Of a stretch of 64,000 bases of DNA, positions 40,939 to 48,699 are shown piece by piece. The translations under genes and the position numbers were made by a program. Numbering within the stretch: the stretch's first letter is position 1; each line of letters opens with the position of its first letter. This stretch comes from Fulvimarina uroteuthidis (lineage in GTDB: Bacteria > Pseudomonadota > Alphaproteobacteria > Rhizobiales > Rhizobiaceae), in the NCBI RefSeq assembly GCF_034321785.1, contig NZ_JAXLPB010000006.1, positions 62,001 through 126,000 on the forward strand, written 5' to 3'. The notes under the pieces are model-generated. The model saw only the letters and a list, made by a program, of their open reading frames with translations. It was not told the origin of the DNA and did not search any database.

Positions 40939-43554
40939 TTACCACGGTTTGAGATTCAAAGCTTCATATGCCCGTTCCAAGTGATCTGGATGGATCATCG
41001 CGACGAGATCCATGTCAGTGAACTCACCGGCGATGGCCTGCAACAGCGGTATCGTGTCCTCATCCACCACGATGCTCTGCGGTGCCAGCTTCGCGCCCTT
41101 CCGCTTGGCGTTCTTAAAATCGTCTCGCGAGCTTTCGAACCCCCGATCTCGCAGCCAATCCACGACATCCTGATAGCTGCGGCCGTCCAAGCCGAGCCCC
41201 CATTCGTCACGAACCAGCGCGCGCAGGAATTGACGGTACAGATGACCGTAAGAGCCATCGGATCGAATACCTACGCCTTCGATCTCCGAAGTCGAGTCGA
41301 TGAGGGTTTGGTAGGCCTGCCACGCGGCGACATCGGCTGGGGTCTTCAAGACTCGCTTGTAGCTTCTGGTCCAACCTCGAAAGCGCTCCATCGCGGTGAA
41401 AGCCTCATCGGCGGTGGCGAACGGCACGGTGTCGAATGCCACATGGGTTCGCACGAGAGGATCGGCGATTGCCGTGGACGCACCCGCATTGGGTTTGAGC
41501 ATAAACAAGGGACCGGGAAGACGAACGGAATTTTCCGTGATCTCATGGGGGCGGCGTTTAAAATCGTATTCGAGGTTCAATCGTACGTGGCGAGTGACAG
41601 CCACGAGATCGCTTTCAGTCTTCCATTGCTCCTGCAGGCCAATCAGCGAGTGCTGGTGATGACGCTGGTCGGGTTCGCGATCCAGAAACAACCGCAGCAT
41701 GTATTCGTTGTGCTGGTCCGACGGCACGTCCGGTTTGACCCCGGCTTTGGCCAGCACGATCGGATGACCCGGCTCGGACTGACCCGTCAGCTGCCCACGA
41801 GTCTTCAATGCGACCACTTGGCGAACCCGATGCTTCTCTTCGAGTATGTCGTCGGTACCGAACGTGTCCATGCGAAGGCGGCGGAAAGCCATACAGAGCG
41901 GGCCATCGAGAACAAGCTCGCTGAACGGCGCGTTCGTGAGAAGCCCATCCGTGGTCGCGCTGACGACGAGCCGATCCTTGGAAACACCGTTCAGGATTTC
42001 GCCCAGAACCGCACGAATGAAACCGGTGACGAATGCCGCGGGAAACGCTGCAGTGATCGCTGAGGGCGGCATCTCATTGTATCGGCCGCGCCGAGGATCG
42101 AAGACTCGCTTCTGCTTCACGCCTTGGGCAAGCTTCCCGTAAACGCTGTTGCCGATTTCCTTCCAGATCTTCTCGGCGAACGTTCCCTTGCCCGCGCGTC
42201 GACGCTCCTCGCTCACATGCTTGGCGAAGCTGCCGAAGATGGGAAACGTGTCGGCGTTCGGAATGATGAGGCCCTGAATGATCTCAAGTTCGGCACCCAT
42301 TGATCGGGCAAGAAAGACTTCCGGCCCCGTACAGACGCTGATACCTTCGAGCGGGAAGACAAGGGTTTCTCGAACACGGACAGGGAGACAGGGAAACCGG
42401 GTGTCCGACGAAAAGCGAAATTTCACGCGAACGGCGGACACGGTGAAGGGGCCGAAATCGTCCACATGCCTGGTCCAGCGAGCGTTCTCGTAATCGAGAG
42501 CACGGAGCGCGCACATCGCGGTGGTGTAAGCGCCGGGCAAGTCATAGTCGTGGAACACGCCGACGGGCGTCGGACCGAACCAGTAGCTCTCACCCCGACC
42601 GCCTTGATAGGCGATGGCCGCGAACTCCTCGTAAATCTGACGCTCGAATGAAGCCTCGACGGTCTTTCTCGTACGGTATTTCCCTGTGCCCTCGTGAAAC
42701 TCGGTTTTAGCCACGACCTCCAGACCGAGAGCTTTGTTGAGATCGATGCCGGCTTCTCGGCTCTTCAACTTCAGAAGGCCGATCCCCGCGGAAGCGAGTG
42801 TCGTGGGCAGTCGCCGCAGACCCGCGTCGGTCATCATGCGTTTGATTCGAAGACCATATTCCAAGGCAATCTCCGCGTCGTGCAGGGCGTAGCGTTCGAA
42901 CGCGGCTTTGTCGTTTTTGAGAAGCCGATCCATTCGGTCGATCGTATAACCGGCGGGTAGCGACACTTTCTCCATGCCGATGATATTCGCCGCGATAGCC
43001 AATCCGGCTCGGCCCGGCGTCAACAACATGGTGTCGATAAACCGGCACAGCATGATGTGCGGAGGCTTCTTCCCCTGGCGGAAAAACACGGCTTCGGAAC
43101 TGTGACGGCGTCCCTGAAGGTCTTCATCAGAGACATCGATGACTTCCCGAATTGAGCGAGCCGTAAACGTTCGGCCGAAACCATCGAACTCTCGTTTTCG
43201 GGGCCAGAAATCCGTAAACGTTGTGAGATCGGCTCGAAGGAAATGAGCGTAGATCTCGACCCGATCCGGCAAGCCCGGCAGCACCCGTTTTGTGATGGCG
43301 AGACGAACCAGACGCTTCAAGAGGGCATTGAGGGAGAGACGATGTCGCTTGGTGGAGCCGGAAGGGTAGACGACGAGCGGGACGCGATGACCGGCGTGAT
43401 GAAGCACTGCCTGATAGCTAAGGATCTGGTTGTATGGGTTTTCGCCAAGTGGATCCGAACGTGTAACCCATTCCGCATCTATGCCGACCTCGGCAACCAG
43501 TTTTGGACGTGCGGGATCGGACGTGTCGCGCGGAGCCGCGATACGATTGGGCAT
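40939..43554 (-). CDS. Family B DNA polymerase, apparent primer-independent type (piPolB)
   Basis: An 871-residue polymerase. The 3'-5' exonuclease is intact: Exo I GIDAEW (Asp26, Glu28), Exo II AHFLRADL (Asp109) and Exo III YALHD (Tyr222, Asp226). Polymerase motif A is HDYDLPGAY (Asp336/338 region), motif B is K465-EIG-NSVYG (469-473) and motif C is SATTDGLL (Asp536). At the KxY position there is ALKTRGQ (Lys584), and as I recall a KTRG motif marks piPolBs, the polymerases of pipolins that prime themselves. Length also matches piPolB. No terminal-protein gene is adjacent, consistent with priming without one. It is expected to replicate the element; a role in lesion bypass is also known for piPolB. 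Confidence 0.85.
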   Translation of the reverse strand: MPNRIAAPRDTSDPARPKLVAEVGIDAEWVTRSDPLGENPYNQILSYQAVLHHAGHRVPLVVYPSGSTKRHRLSLNALLKRLVRLAITKRVLPGLPDRVEIYAHFLRADLTTFTDFWPRKREFDGFGRTFTARSIREVIDVSDEDLQGRRHSSEAVFFRQGKKPPHIMLCRFIDTMLLTPGRAGLAIAANIIGMEKVSLPAGYTIDRMDRLLKNDKAAFERYALHDAEIALEYGLRIKRMMTDAGLRRLPTTLASAGIGLLKLKSREAGIDLNKALGLEVVAKTEFHEGTGKYRTRKTVEASFERQIYEEFAAIAYQGGRGESYWFGPTPVGVFHDYDLPGAYTTAMCALRALDYENARWTRHVDDFGPFTVSAVRVKFRFSSDTRFPCLPVRVRETLVFPLEGISVCTGPEVFLARSMGAELEIIQGLIIPNADTFPIFGSFAKHVSEERRRAGKGTFAEKIWKEIGNSVYGKLAQGVKQKRVFDPRRGRYNEMPPSAITAAFPAAFVTGFIRAVLGEILNGVSKDRLVVSATTDGLLTNAPFSELVLDGPLCMAFRRLRMDTFGTDDILEEKHRVRQVVALKTRGQLTGQSEPGHPIVLAKAGVKPDVPSDQHNEYMLRLFLDREPDQRHHQHSLIGLQEQWKTESDLVAVTRHVRLNLEYDFKRRPHEITENSVRLPGPLFMLKPNAGASTAIADPLVRTHVAFDTVPFATADEAFTAMERFRGWTRSYKRVLKTPADVAAWQAYQTLIDSTSEIEGVGIRSDGSYGHLYRQFLRALVRDEWGLGLDGRSYQDVVDWLRDRGFESSRDDFKNAKRKGAKLAPQSIVVDEDTIPLLQAIAGEFTDMDLVAMIHPDHLERAYEALNLKPW

Positions 43555-43681
43555 GATGACCTCGAGGAAACGGGGGAGGGGATCGGCGGTGGTGTAGTCG
43601 GGTAAAGAGCCCCAATGGGAGACTTACACCAGCGTTTTGAAAGCCCGGCGGCGAAGATCGCCGCCGGGTATAAGGGTCAAA

Positions 43682-43936
43682 CTACTGCAACCATTCGGGC
43701 AGTTCTACAACCTTTCCTCTCGAAATTGCCGTCAGCAAACGCCGAAGCGTTTCAAGAACGAGCGAGCGCTCAACGCCTTCAAAATCGGCCGGATCGAACA
43801 TGATCAACACATCGTTGTTGCTGTCAATGATGATGACGCGACCGTCTGGAAGGACCTTCAGACCAGCGGCGAGGTCGAGTGGGATAAGATTCCCTTGTGG
43901 GAATGCTGCAAGGATATGCCTTACTTGGCTAGCCAT
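43682..43936 (-). CDS. Small hypothetical protein upstream of the polymerase (84 aa)
   Basis: An 84-residue protein starting at the ATG at 43936, with GGAGA six bases upstream. It has a beta-hairpin-like centre (LAAGLKVLPDGRVIIIDSNNDVLIMFD) and a C-terminal helix. No domain is recognised. It is on the same strand as the polymerase gene and 127 bases upstream, so the two may be cotranscribed. An accessory role in replication is possible but unsupported. Confidence 0.6.
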   Translation of the reverse strand: MASQVRHILAAFPQGNLIPLDLAAGLKVLPDGRVIIIDSNNDVLIMFDPADFEGVERSLVLETLRRLLTAISRGKVVELPEWLQ

Positions 43937-44169
43937 AATGTCTCCATGATGATCGAAGGGTTTACAAAAAGGAGGTGAGCTTCCTGTCGAATCTCGTCCT
44001 CGACCTGATATTAGGCCCGAAACCTGATGATTGTCCATATGATAATTGATTAGTAGACAAACATTTCTGAACCCCCGAATTCAATTCGACTGCACGACGT
44101 TTCGAATTTAGAACGGAGCGGCGGCGGATGCGATTGGATCGCCTCCGAAACCAACGGAGCTAGAATCGT

Positions 44170-44835
44170 ATGAGAGCACGAGCGTATGCTTATGCAGCAT
44201 GGATCGAGGGGGATGAGTCCGGATACTTACCCACGGTAGAAAAACAATTTGAAGAGATTAAAACCTACGCAATTGATCATCATATTGAAATTATCGAAGA
44301 AATTTCTGAAGTGATAGAACAGACAACACCACCCATTGCAAAAAGAAAGAGTTTAAGACGGTTTTTCAGTTCAAAAAACGACGAGATCTTGCTTGTATAT
44401 AATACCTTGCTAGTCGGAAGAAATCCAAAGGAGATCTCTGAAGAAATTTCTGCTTGCATTACGTTCAAAGATATGCGATTTATAGTCGAACTGAGAGAGA
44501 TTAAGCTCCGCGGATTCAACTCACTACTAGCTATGATGTATGTCTATTCAGGAAGATCGAAGATTGGATATCAACAGCATACAAAGGACCGCCTTAGGGC
44601 TGAAGGAAAGTATCTAGGTGGAAGGCGACCTTTTGGCTGGGATGTCGACGAGTCACTAAATTTAGTTGAGAACCCGTCGGAGCAGGAGATAATACGACTC
44701 ATGCTTACCATGAGGTCAAACGGCAAATCGCTCCGCGCGGTTAGCGATGCGCTAAAAAAAAGAGGATTCGATATCTCCCATCAAGGAGTTCAAAAGATCC
44801 TGGCTGCGAACGAAAAATTGAGTAACGTGTCATAG
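44170..44835 (+). CDS. Serine-recombinase-like protein lacking the catalytic serine
   Basis: A 221-residue protein laid out like a resolvase/invertase. The C-terminal half is clear: GGRRPFGWDVDESLNLVENPSEQEI followed by a helix-turn-helix (SLRAVSDALKKRGFDISHQGVQKIL). The N-terminal half has the expected fold pattern, but where Y-x-R-x-S is expected it reads AYAAWIEGDESG, so the nucleophile serine and the arginine before it are missing. The gene is visibly AT-rich compared with both neighbours, which indicates a different source. It is probably not an active recombinase; it may act as a DNA-binding protein. It ends overlapping the convergent recombinase gene. Confidence 0.7.
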   Translation: MRARAYAYAAWIEGDESGYLPTVEKQFEEIKTYAIDHHIEIIEEISEVIEQTTPPIAKRKSLRRFFSSKNDEILLVYNTLLVGRNPKEISEEISACITFKDMRFIVELREIKLRGFNSLLAMMYVYSGRSKIGYQQHTKDRLRAEGKYLGGRRPFGWDVDESLNLVENPSEQEIIRLMLTMRSNGKSLRAVSDALKKRGFDISHQGVQKILAANEKLSNVS

Positions 44836-45399
44836 TATCGAGACAGCCGCGCGCATCATGTCGTCGTTCACGTCGATATAGCGCTGGGTGGTGCCCAGGT
44901 GCTTGTGACCGGCCAGCGTCATGATGACCTTCGCGCTGACCCCGGAATGGGCAAGCCGCGTGATGAACCATCTCCGGCCGCTATGGCTGGTCGCGCCGTC
45001 CAATCCAGCTTCCCCGTAGAGCCGCGCCATCAACTGGCACAGCGTATTCGCAGAGAAACCCGTTTGCTTCTGCGTGACCAGCAGGGGCGCGGATCGGTCC
45101 GCGTTCTCATGCATCCCATTCACGAACGACGCTATTTCCCTTCGGAGGCGATCGTTCACGAATACGACCCTCGCATGCCCGCCCTTGGTGACGGCCGCGC
45201 AGAGACGGATTTGATCCCGAACCCCGCCGTCTCTGTCGATGACATCGGCAAGCTTCAGCGCGGCAATCTCCCCGACGCGCAAACCTGCCTGATACGACAG
45301 CATCAGGGCGAGCCGATTGCGCGCGCCGTGTCGGCTCTGCGCGATCACCGCCAAAAGTCGACGAAACTCCTGGTCCGTCAAAACCCGCGCTTGCTTCAC
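44830..45399 (-). CDS. Short tyrosine recombinase (catalytic domain only)
   Basis: A 189-residue protein comprising just the catalytic domain of a tyrosine recombinase. It has Arg I in GLRVGEI, Lys in VTKGGHAR, HSGRRW with His and Arg II, LAGHKHLGTTQRY with the nucleophile Tyr. Such short integrases without an N-terminal DNA-binding domain form a known alphaproteobacterial group, so it is probably intact. The start is GTG. It may resolve, invert or mobilise parts of the island. A decayed copy lies at 48025-48358 with related upstream sequence. Confidence 0.82.
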   Translation of the reverse strand: MKQARVLTDQEFRRLLAVIAQSRHGARNRLALMLSYQAGLRVGEIAALKLADVIDRDGGVRDQIRLCAAVTKGGHARVVFVNDRLRREIASFVNGMHENADRSAPLLVTQKQTGFSANTLCQLMARLYGEAGLDGATSHSGRRWFITRLAHSGVSAKVIMTLAGHKHLGTTQRYIDVNDDMMRAAVSIL

Positions 45400-45824
45400 C
45401 GAAACCTCACGAAAAGCCTCTGTCCGTGCTTTCCATTATGTTTCCGTTTGACGGGGAGGGCGACCGCTCAGACGCGAGCAGCAAGACGTCAGCAGGATCA
45501 ACAACTTGCGCCGCCGATCGGACGGAATGTCAGAGAATGTGCATTTCCTTATGTTACTTCCATACTCTATTGGGCCACCAACGGCTGGTCAGACATGGCT
45601 GCACAATTACCTAACCGAACAATCCCCTCGTCAGCCTGCCAGCCTTGGCGTGCTCTTCAATCGGGCGGGGCCGAGGCCGCGCGGCCAACGCCGACGGCTA
45701 CACCACACAGCGGGACACCGTTCCCGCAGTTCGCATCTCTTAAGCTTGACGATTAAGTCGGCCCTGCGGGCTCGGCACTGCAAAAGGCATTCGTGTCTGC
45801 AGCTAATATTGAGAGCTCAGAGCA
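45400..45824. other. Region without a supported gene between recombinase and SH3 gene
   Basis: About 425 bases. TTATGTTTCC at 45436-45445, 37 bases before the recombinase start, recurs in a similar setting at 48390. No reading frame has a convincing start, codon bias or domain. Confidence 0.45.
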
Positions 45825-46175
45825 TCAGCCGGCTAGGTCACGGAGCCAACCGCCATGCACCCAACCCCGCTTCTTAGAGGGGCCATGGATGATCGCCACC
45901 CAAGCTCCACGAGCGTCGCAGGTGCCCACGATCTCTCCATTATAGACCTCGCCGATCTTCCGGTACTGTGTCCCCGGGCCTGTACGGACAGCGAGGAAGC
46001 CGTCTCCGTTTGGATCAAGTCCAGCGACGACGCTGCTAGCGCAGCCGGCGATTTCCCGATCGGGAAGGACGACAAACGGCACGTCCAGTGACTGTGCCGC
46101 GCTAGGATGGCTCGGAGTTAGCAAACCCACCGCTACGATGAAAGCTAACGAGAGAAACCCATTCACGCTGCGCAT
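45825..46175 (-). CDS. Secreted SH3-domain protein
   Basis: A 116-residue exported protein. The signal peptide runs to about SAAQS (residue 29). The rest is a bacterial SH3 domain: FLAVRTGPGTQYRKIGEVYNG, then EIVGTCDARGAWVAI and KKRGWVHGGWL. Such domains bind peptidoglycan or proteins in the periplasm. ATG at 46175 is chosen because GGAGG lies six bases upstream. It shares its secretion signal with the next genes but not their strand. Confidence 0.82.
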   Translation of the reverse strand: MRSVNGFLSLAFIVAVGLLTPSHPSAAQSLDVPFVVLPDREIAGCASSVVAGLDPNGDGFLAVRTGPGTQYRKIGEVYNGEIVGTCDARGAWVAIIHGPSKKRGWVHGGWLRDLAG

Positions 46176-46486
46176 CGACACCTCCAAAGAACAGAACGAC
46201 TAGCCCAACTCCCTATGCTGAAGCTGGAACACCTTTCACCTTAAATGCACGGCAATCCCGCTGGCCTGGCATACGAGCATCGCTACAATAAGGCAATTTA
46301 ATACAAACCAAAATTTCTGCCAGATGTAATCGAAGATCAATTGTCGTTCACTGCCCTCACGCATGCACCGCCTTTGTTGCGCCTATCGCTGCGGAGCTTT
46401 TCCTGCTATACTGCTCGTAATTGCGTTAGACTGAGAGGGTTGGGGCGCTTTACCGAAATGGCAAGCGGATCGAGTGGATAGCCGCA
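46176..46486. other. Divergent intergenic region
   Basis: About 310 bases between the SH3-protein gene and the secreted-protein gene, AT-rich in the middle. It should carry promoters for both. No gene or repeat seen. Confidence 0.45.
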
Positions 46487-46882
46487 ATGACGACATTTAG
46501 CTTCCGAATTGCGGTGCTCGCATACGCCACCTGGGCGGCGGGCGTCTGGGTTTCGACCGCCGCTGCGAGGGAAAATTGTACCCCGTTGAAATTCGAGACG
46601 GGGGCGACATCCGCTGTAGTGCGCGGGGTGGCTCCGCCGGAGGATCCCAGGGACCCGTTGCCGTCAGGGATCTGCTACTCGATCGATGTCGGAGACGGAC
46701 AGACCGCGCGGATTCGCTTCCGGTCGGACGGCAACGTGGCCGTCACGGTACCCGGCGTAGGCGACATGAGGGAGGATCTGGAATTCAAGACCCGCCGTGG
46801 CACGTATCGGCTTGAGGTTTGGCAGCTATCCCCTACCACGTCCGAGGTGCCGTTTGAAATGCGCGTCGAGGTTCTGCCGTGA
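46487..46882 (+). CDS. Small secreted protein of unknown function (131 aa)
   Basis: A 131-residue protein with a signal peptide ending near TAAAREN (about residue 29) and a beta-rich mature part (TGATSAVVRGVAPPEDPRD, SIDVGDGQTARIRFRSDGNVAVTV, YRLEVWQ). The pattern resembles small periplasmic domains related to pre-peptidase C-terminal folds. No enzyme motif was found. It is on the plus strand ahead of the disrupted secreted-protein gene. Confidence 0.65.
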   Translation: MTTFSFRIAVLAYATWAAGVWVSTAAARENCTPLKFETGATSAVVRGVAPPEDPRDPLPSGICYSIDVGDGQTARIRFRSDGNVAVTVPGVGDMREDLEFKTRRGTYRLEVWQLSPTTSEVPFEMRVEVLP

Positions 46883-47064
46883 CCTAACGACGGAGCACGA
46901 GAACGCACAGGTCCGTTGGACTGCCGCTCCTTATGTGCTTAACCAAAAGCTTGTCCGGGTTCATGTCCGTCGAACTCATATAAATTACTGTTCTATTTTA
47001 AATATATTTTTAAATATTCGGGATTTTTCTATGATATATGTCTTTGTGATAACAGGATCTGCTC

Positions 47065-48009
47065 ATGTTTTTGGCCAGTTTGTCTTTTCGTTCGTTGGCT
47101 TTTTCTGTCGCCTTCACCCTGGTGGCCTCCGGAGATCCAGTCCAGGCCCAGCCTGCGGACTCGGATATCTGTGTGATGGCGAAGAGTGTTCCCGGAATTG
47201 GCCACGCTACTACCAGCATAATCAAGTCATTATGGGTGGCTACCGCGAACTCATGAATGCCCTCAAGGGGGGCGAGATGAGGGGGCTCCGGACACCAGCA
47301 GAATCGTCCACCAGATGCGCCATGCGTTGGAAGACTCCCCCCCCGCCTTGACAGCAAGTTCCTGTCCGTAGTGATGGAGCCGCCCATTTTTTCCGATTTG
47401 AATAGGAACTGTGACCGCATCCCGACGCCGCCCACGGCGGGGGAATACCCGATCATCTATAATACCATCTCCCCACGGCTGGTGGGCGAGATGTGCGCTG
47501 GAGAGCCAGAGATCCGGTTCGACATTCAAGCGAGGCGCCCAGTGGCGATCGGTGTGAAGGTCGAGATGAAGGACTTCTACGATCCGGAACTATCGGCGAA
47601 GGCGCCTATCAGCTTCGCGAAACTAGAACGGCGGGCGGATCGCGGCGACAGGCTGGCTGCAATCATCCGAGGCTTGATGGGCATACGGATGGCGCAGTGC
47701 CAGAGCCTTCCTGCATCGATGGCATTCAAGGCGGTCCGGGACGACAAGCCGATTATGACGGCGTCCCTAGTCTTCCTTGATGAGGGCATCAAGATTTTGA
47801 CACGAGAGGACGAGACGGACCGGCGCCTTGCGGAGGCGCAGGTAAAGGCAAGGGAAAAGCTCCAGGCGCAGGCCTCACGTACCAAGAACTGGGAGGGCCA
47901 GGCAGCCTTCGGCGCGGGGATCATCATCACCGGTCTCGCCATCATGATGATGAACCGCTGCAACGGCAGGGGCAGCTTCGGCAACACGGCGCTCCCGGAC
48001 TGCGAATAG
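47065..48009 (+). pseudogene. Secreted-protein gene broken by several frameshifts
   Basis: A signal-peptide protein begins at 47065 (SLAFSVAFTLVASGDPVQAQ). The coding sense then jumps frame three times within about 150 bases: near 47208 (to YYQHNQVIMGGYRELMNALKGG), in a G run near 47281 (to DTSRIVHQMRHALEDSP) and in a run of eight Cs at 47337-47344 (to LDSKFLSVVMEPPIF), after which an intact frame continues to 48009. The final part holds RLAEAQVKAREKLQAQASR and one hydrophobic segment near the end. The gene is probably dead, although homopolymer sequence errors could explain two of the three breaks. Its function was not recognised. Confidence 0.6.
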
Positions 48010-48024
48010 GCCGACGTCGTCCTC

Positions 48025-48358
48025 TGAGTGGATCGCAATGGCGTCGACATCGAGCGCGATGCCCCCGGCGGACATTCGGTCAGATAGCGTTCGATTTTCT
48101 TACGGAGGCTTTCGTTCAGAAATGCTACCCGCGCATAACCGCCTTTGATTATAGCAGCAACCAAAAGAAGCTGCTCTCGGATCTGCCGCTCGCCGTCGAC
48201 AACATCAGCGACCGTTAGCCCAACTATCCCGCCCACCCAAAGGCCCGCGAAGTAAGGCAGCATGAACGCCATTCGATTTGGGGCAGCAGTATGCTTCTCC
48301 CTACCGCCGCCATCAACCGCTTGAAGTCCGCGTCCGCGAGCACGCGCGCTTGTTTCAT
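48025..48358 (-). pseudogene. Decayed copy of the short tyrosine recombinase
   Basis: From an ATG at 48358 the first 22 residues (MKQARVLADADFKRLMAAVG) match the start of the intact recombinase at 45399. After a frameshift near 48295 the match goes on with AFMLPYFAGLWVGGIVGLTVADVVDG and IIKGGYARVAFLNESLRKKI, then ends. The conserved Arg of GLRVGE is Trp (GLWVGG), and everything from the HxxR motif onwards is missing. Upstream it shares CCTCACGAA, TTATGTTTCC and AGGGCGA with the intact copy, so duplication was ancestral to the decay. Confidence 0.75.
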
Positions 48359-48699
48359 CGCACCTCACGAAGACATCTCCTGAGGTGCGTTATGTTTCCA
48401 ATTAGGGGGCAGGGCGAATGCCGGGGTTGGGACTCCGAGGTTTCTGCGGAATCAAGGTTTCAAGTGCGGTTGCGCCGGGAACATCTGGTAATGCGTATCT
48501 TAGTTCATTCGGAATCATTCGCCAAAAGGATAACGAAGATGCACTGCCAAAAGTCCCAATTTGCTCAGGTCGAACGGTGCGCGTCACGTTAGATGCGGAA
48601 GTAATTAATCTAGAAAAATTTTCCATTCAATTTCTTTTCAATTCGGCGCAGCTGAAAGGGTCGAGTAGCGCATGCTTCATACTCCGTTCGCATCCGAAA
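48359..48699. other. Region without a supported gene before the secretion locus
   Basis: About 340 bases. CACCTCA (48361-48367) and TGAGGTG (48381-48387) form an inverted repeat beside TTATGTTTCC (48390-48399), possibly a recombinase site. Overlapping frames on both strands (about 75-100 codons) have no recognisable domain. This may be close to the right edge of the mobile region. Confidence 0.4.

Larger units (their letters stand above)
24987..48400. mobile_element. Putative pipolin-like integrated element at tRNA-Met (right end uncertain)
   Basis: The left edge is the 3' end of tRNA-Met. The element carries a tyrosine integrase (25194), diverse cargo including a stressosome module, an HUH replication-like protein (39199), a family B DNA polymerase of apparent piPolB type (40939), a serine-recombinase-like gene (44170), a short tyrosine recombinase (44830) and a decayed copy of it (48025). 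Base composition is more AT-rich and uneven than in 1-25 kb. The right boundary is set provisionally after the last recombinase remnant; the element may extend further, or may be two nested elements. Confidence 0.5.

Noticed and set aside
40939..43554. Casposon as explanation for the PolB element
   Set aside because: No Cas1-like integrase is encoded; integration functions are tyrosine recombinases.
44899..45756. 285-codon plus-strand frame opposite the short recombinase
   Set aside because: Shadow of the recombinase whose catalytic residues are clear on the minus strand.
24987..48400. Prophage as explanation for the island
   Set aside because: No capsid, terminase, portal, tail or lysis genes are visible.
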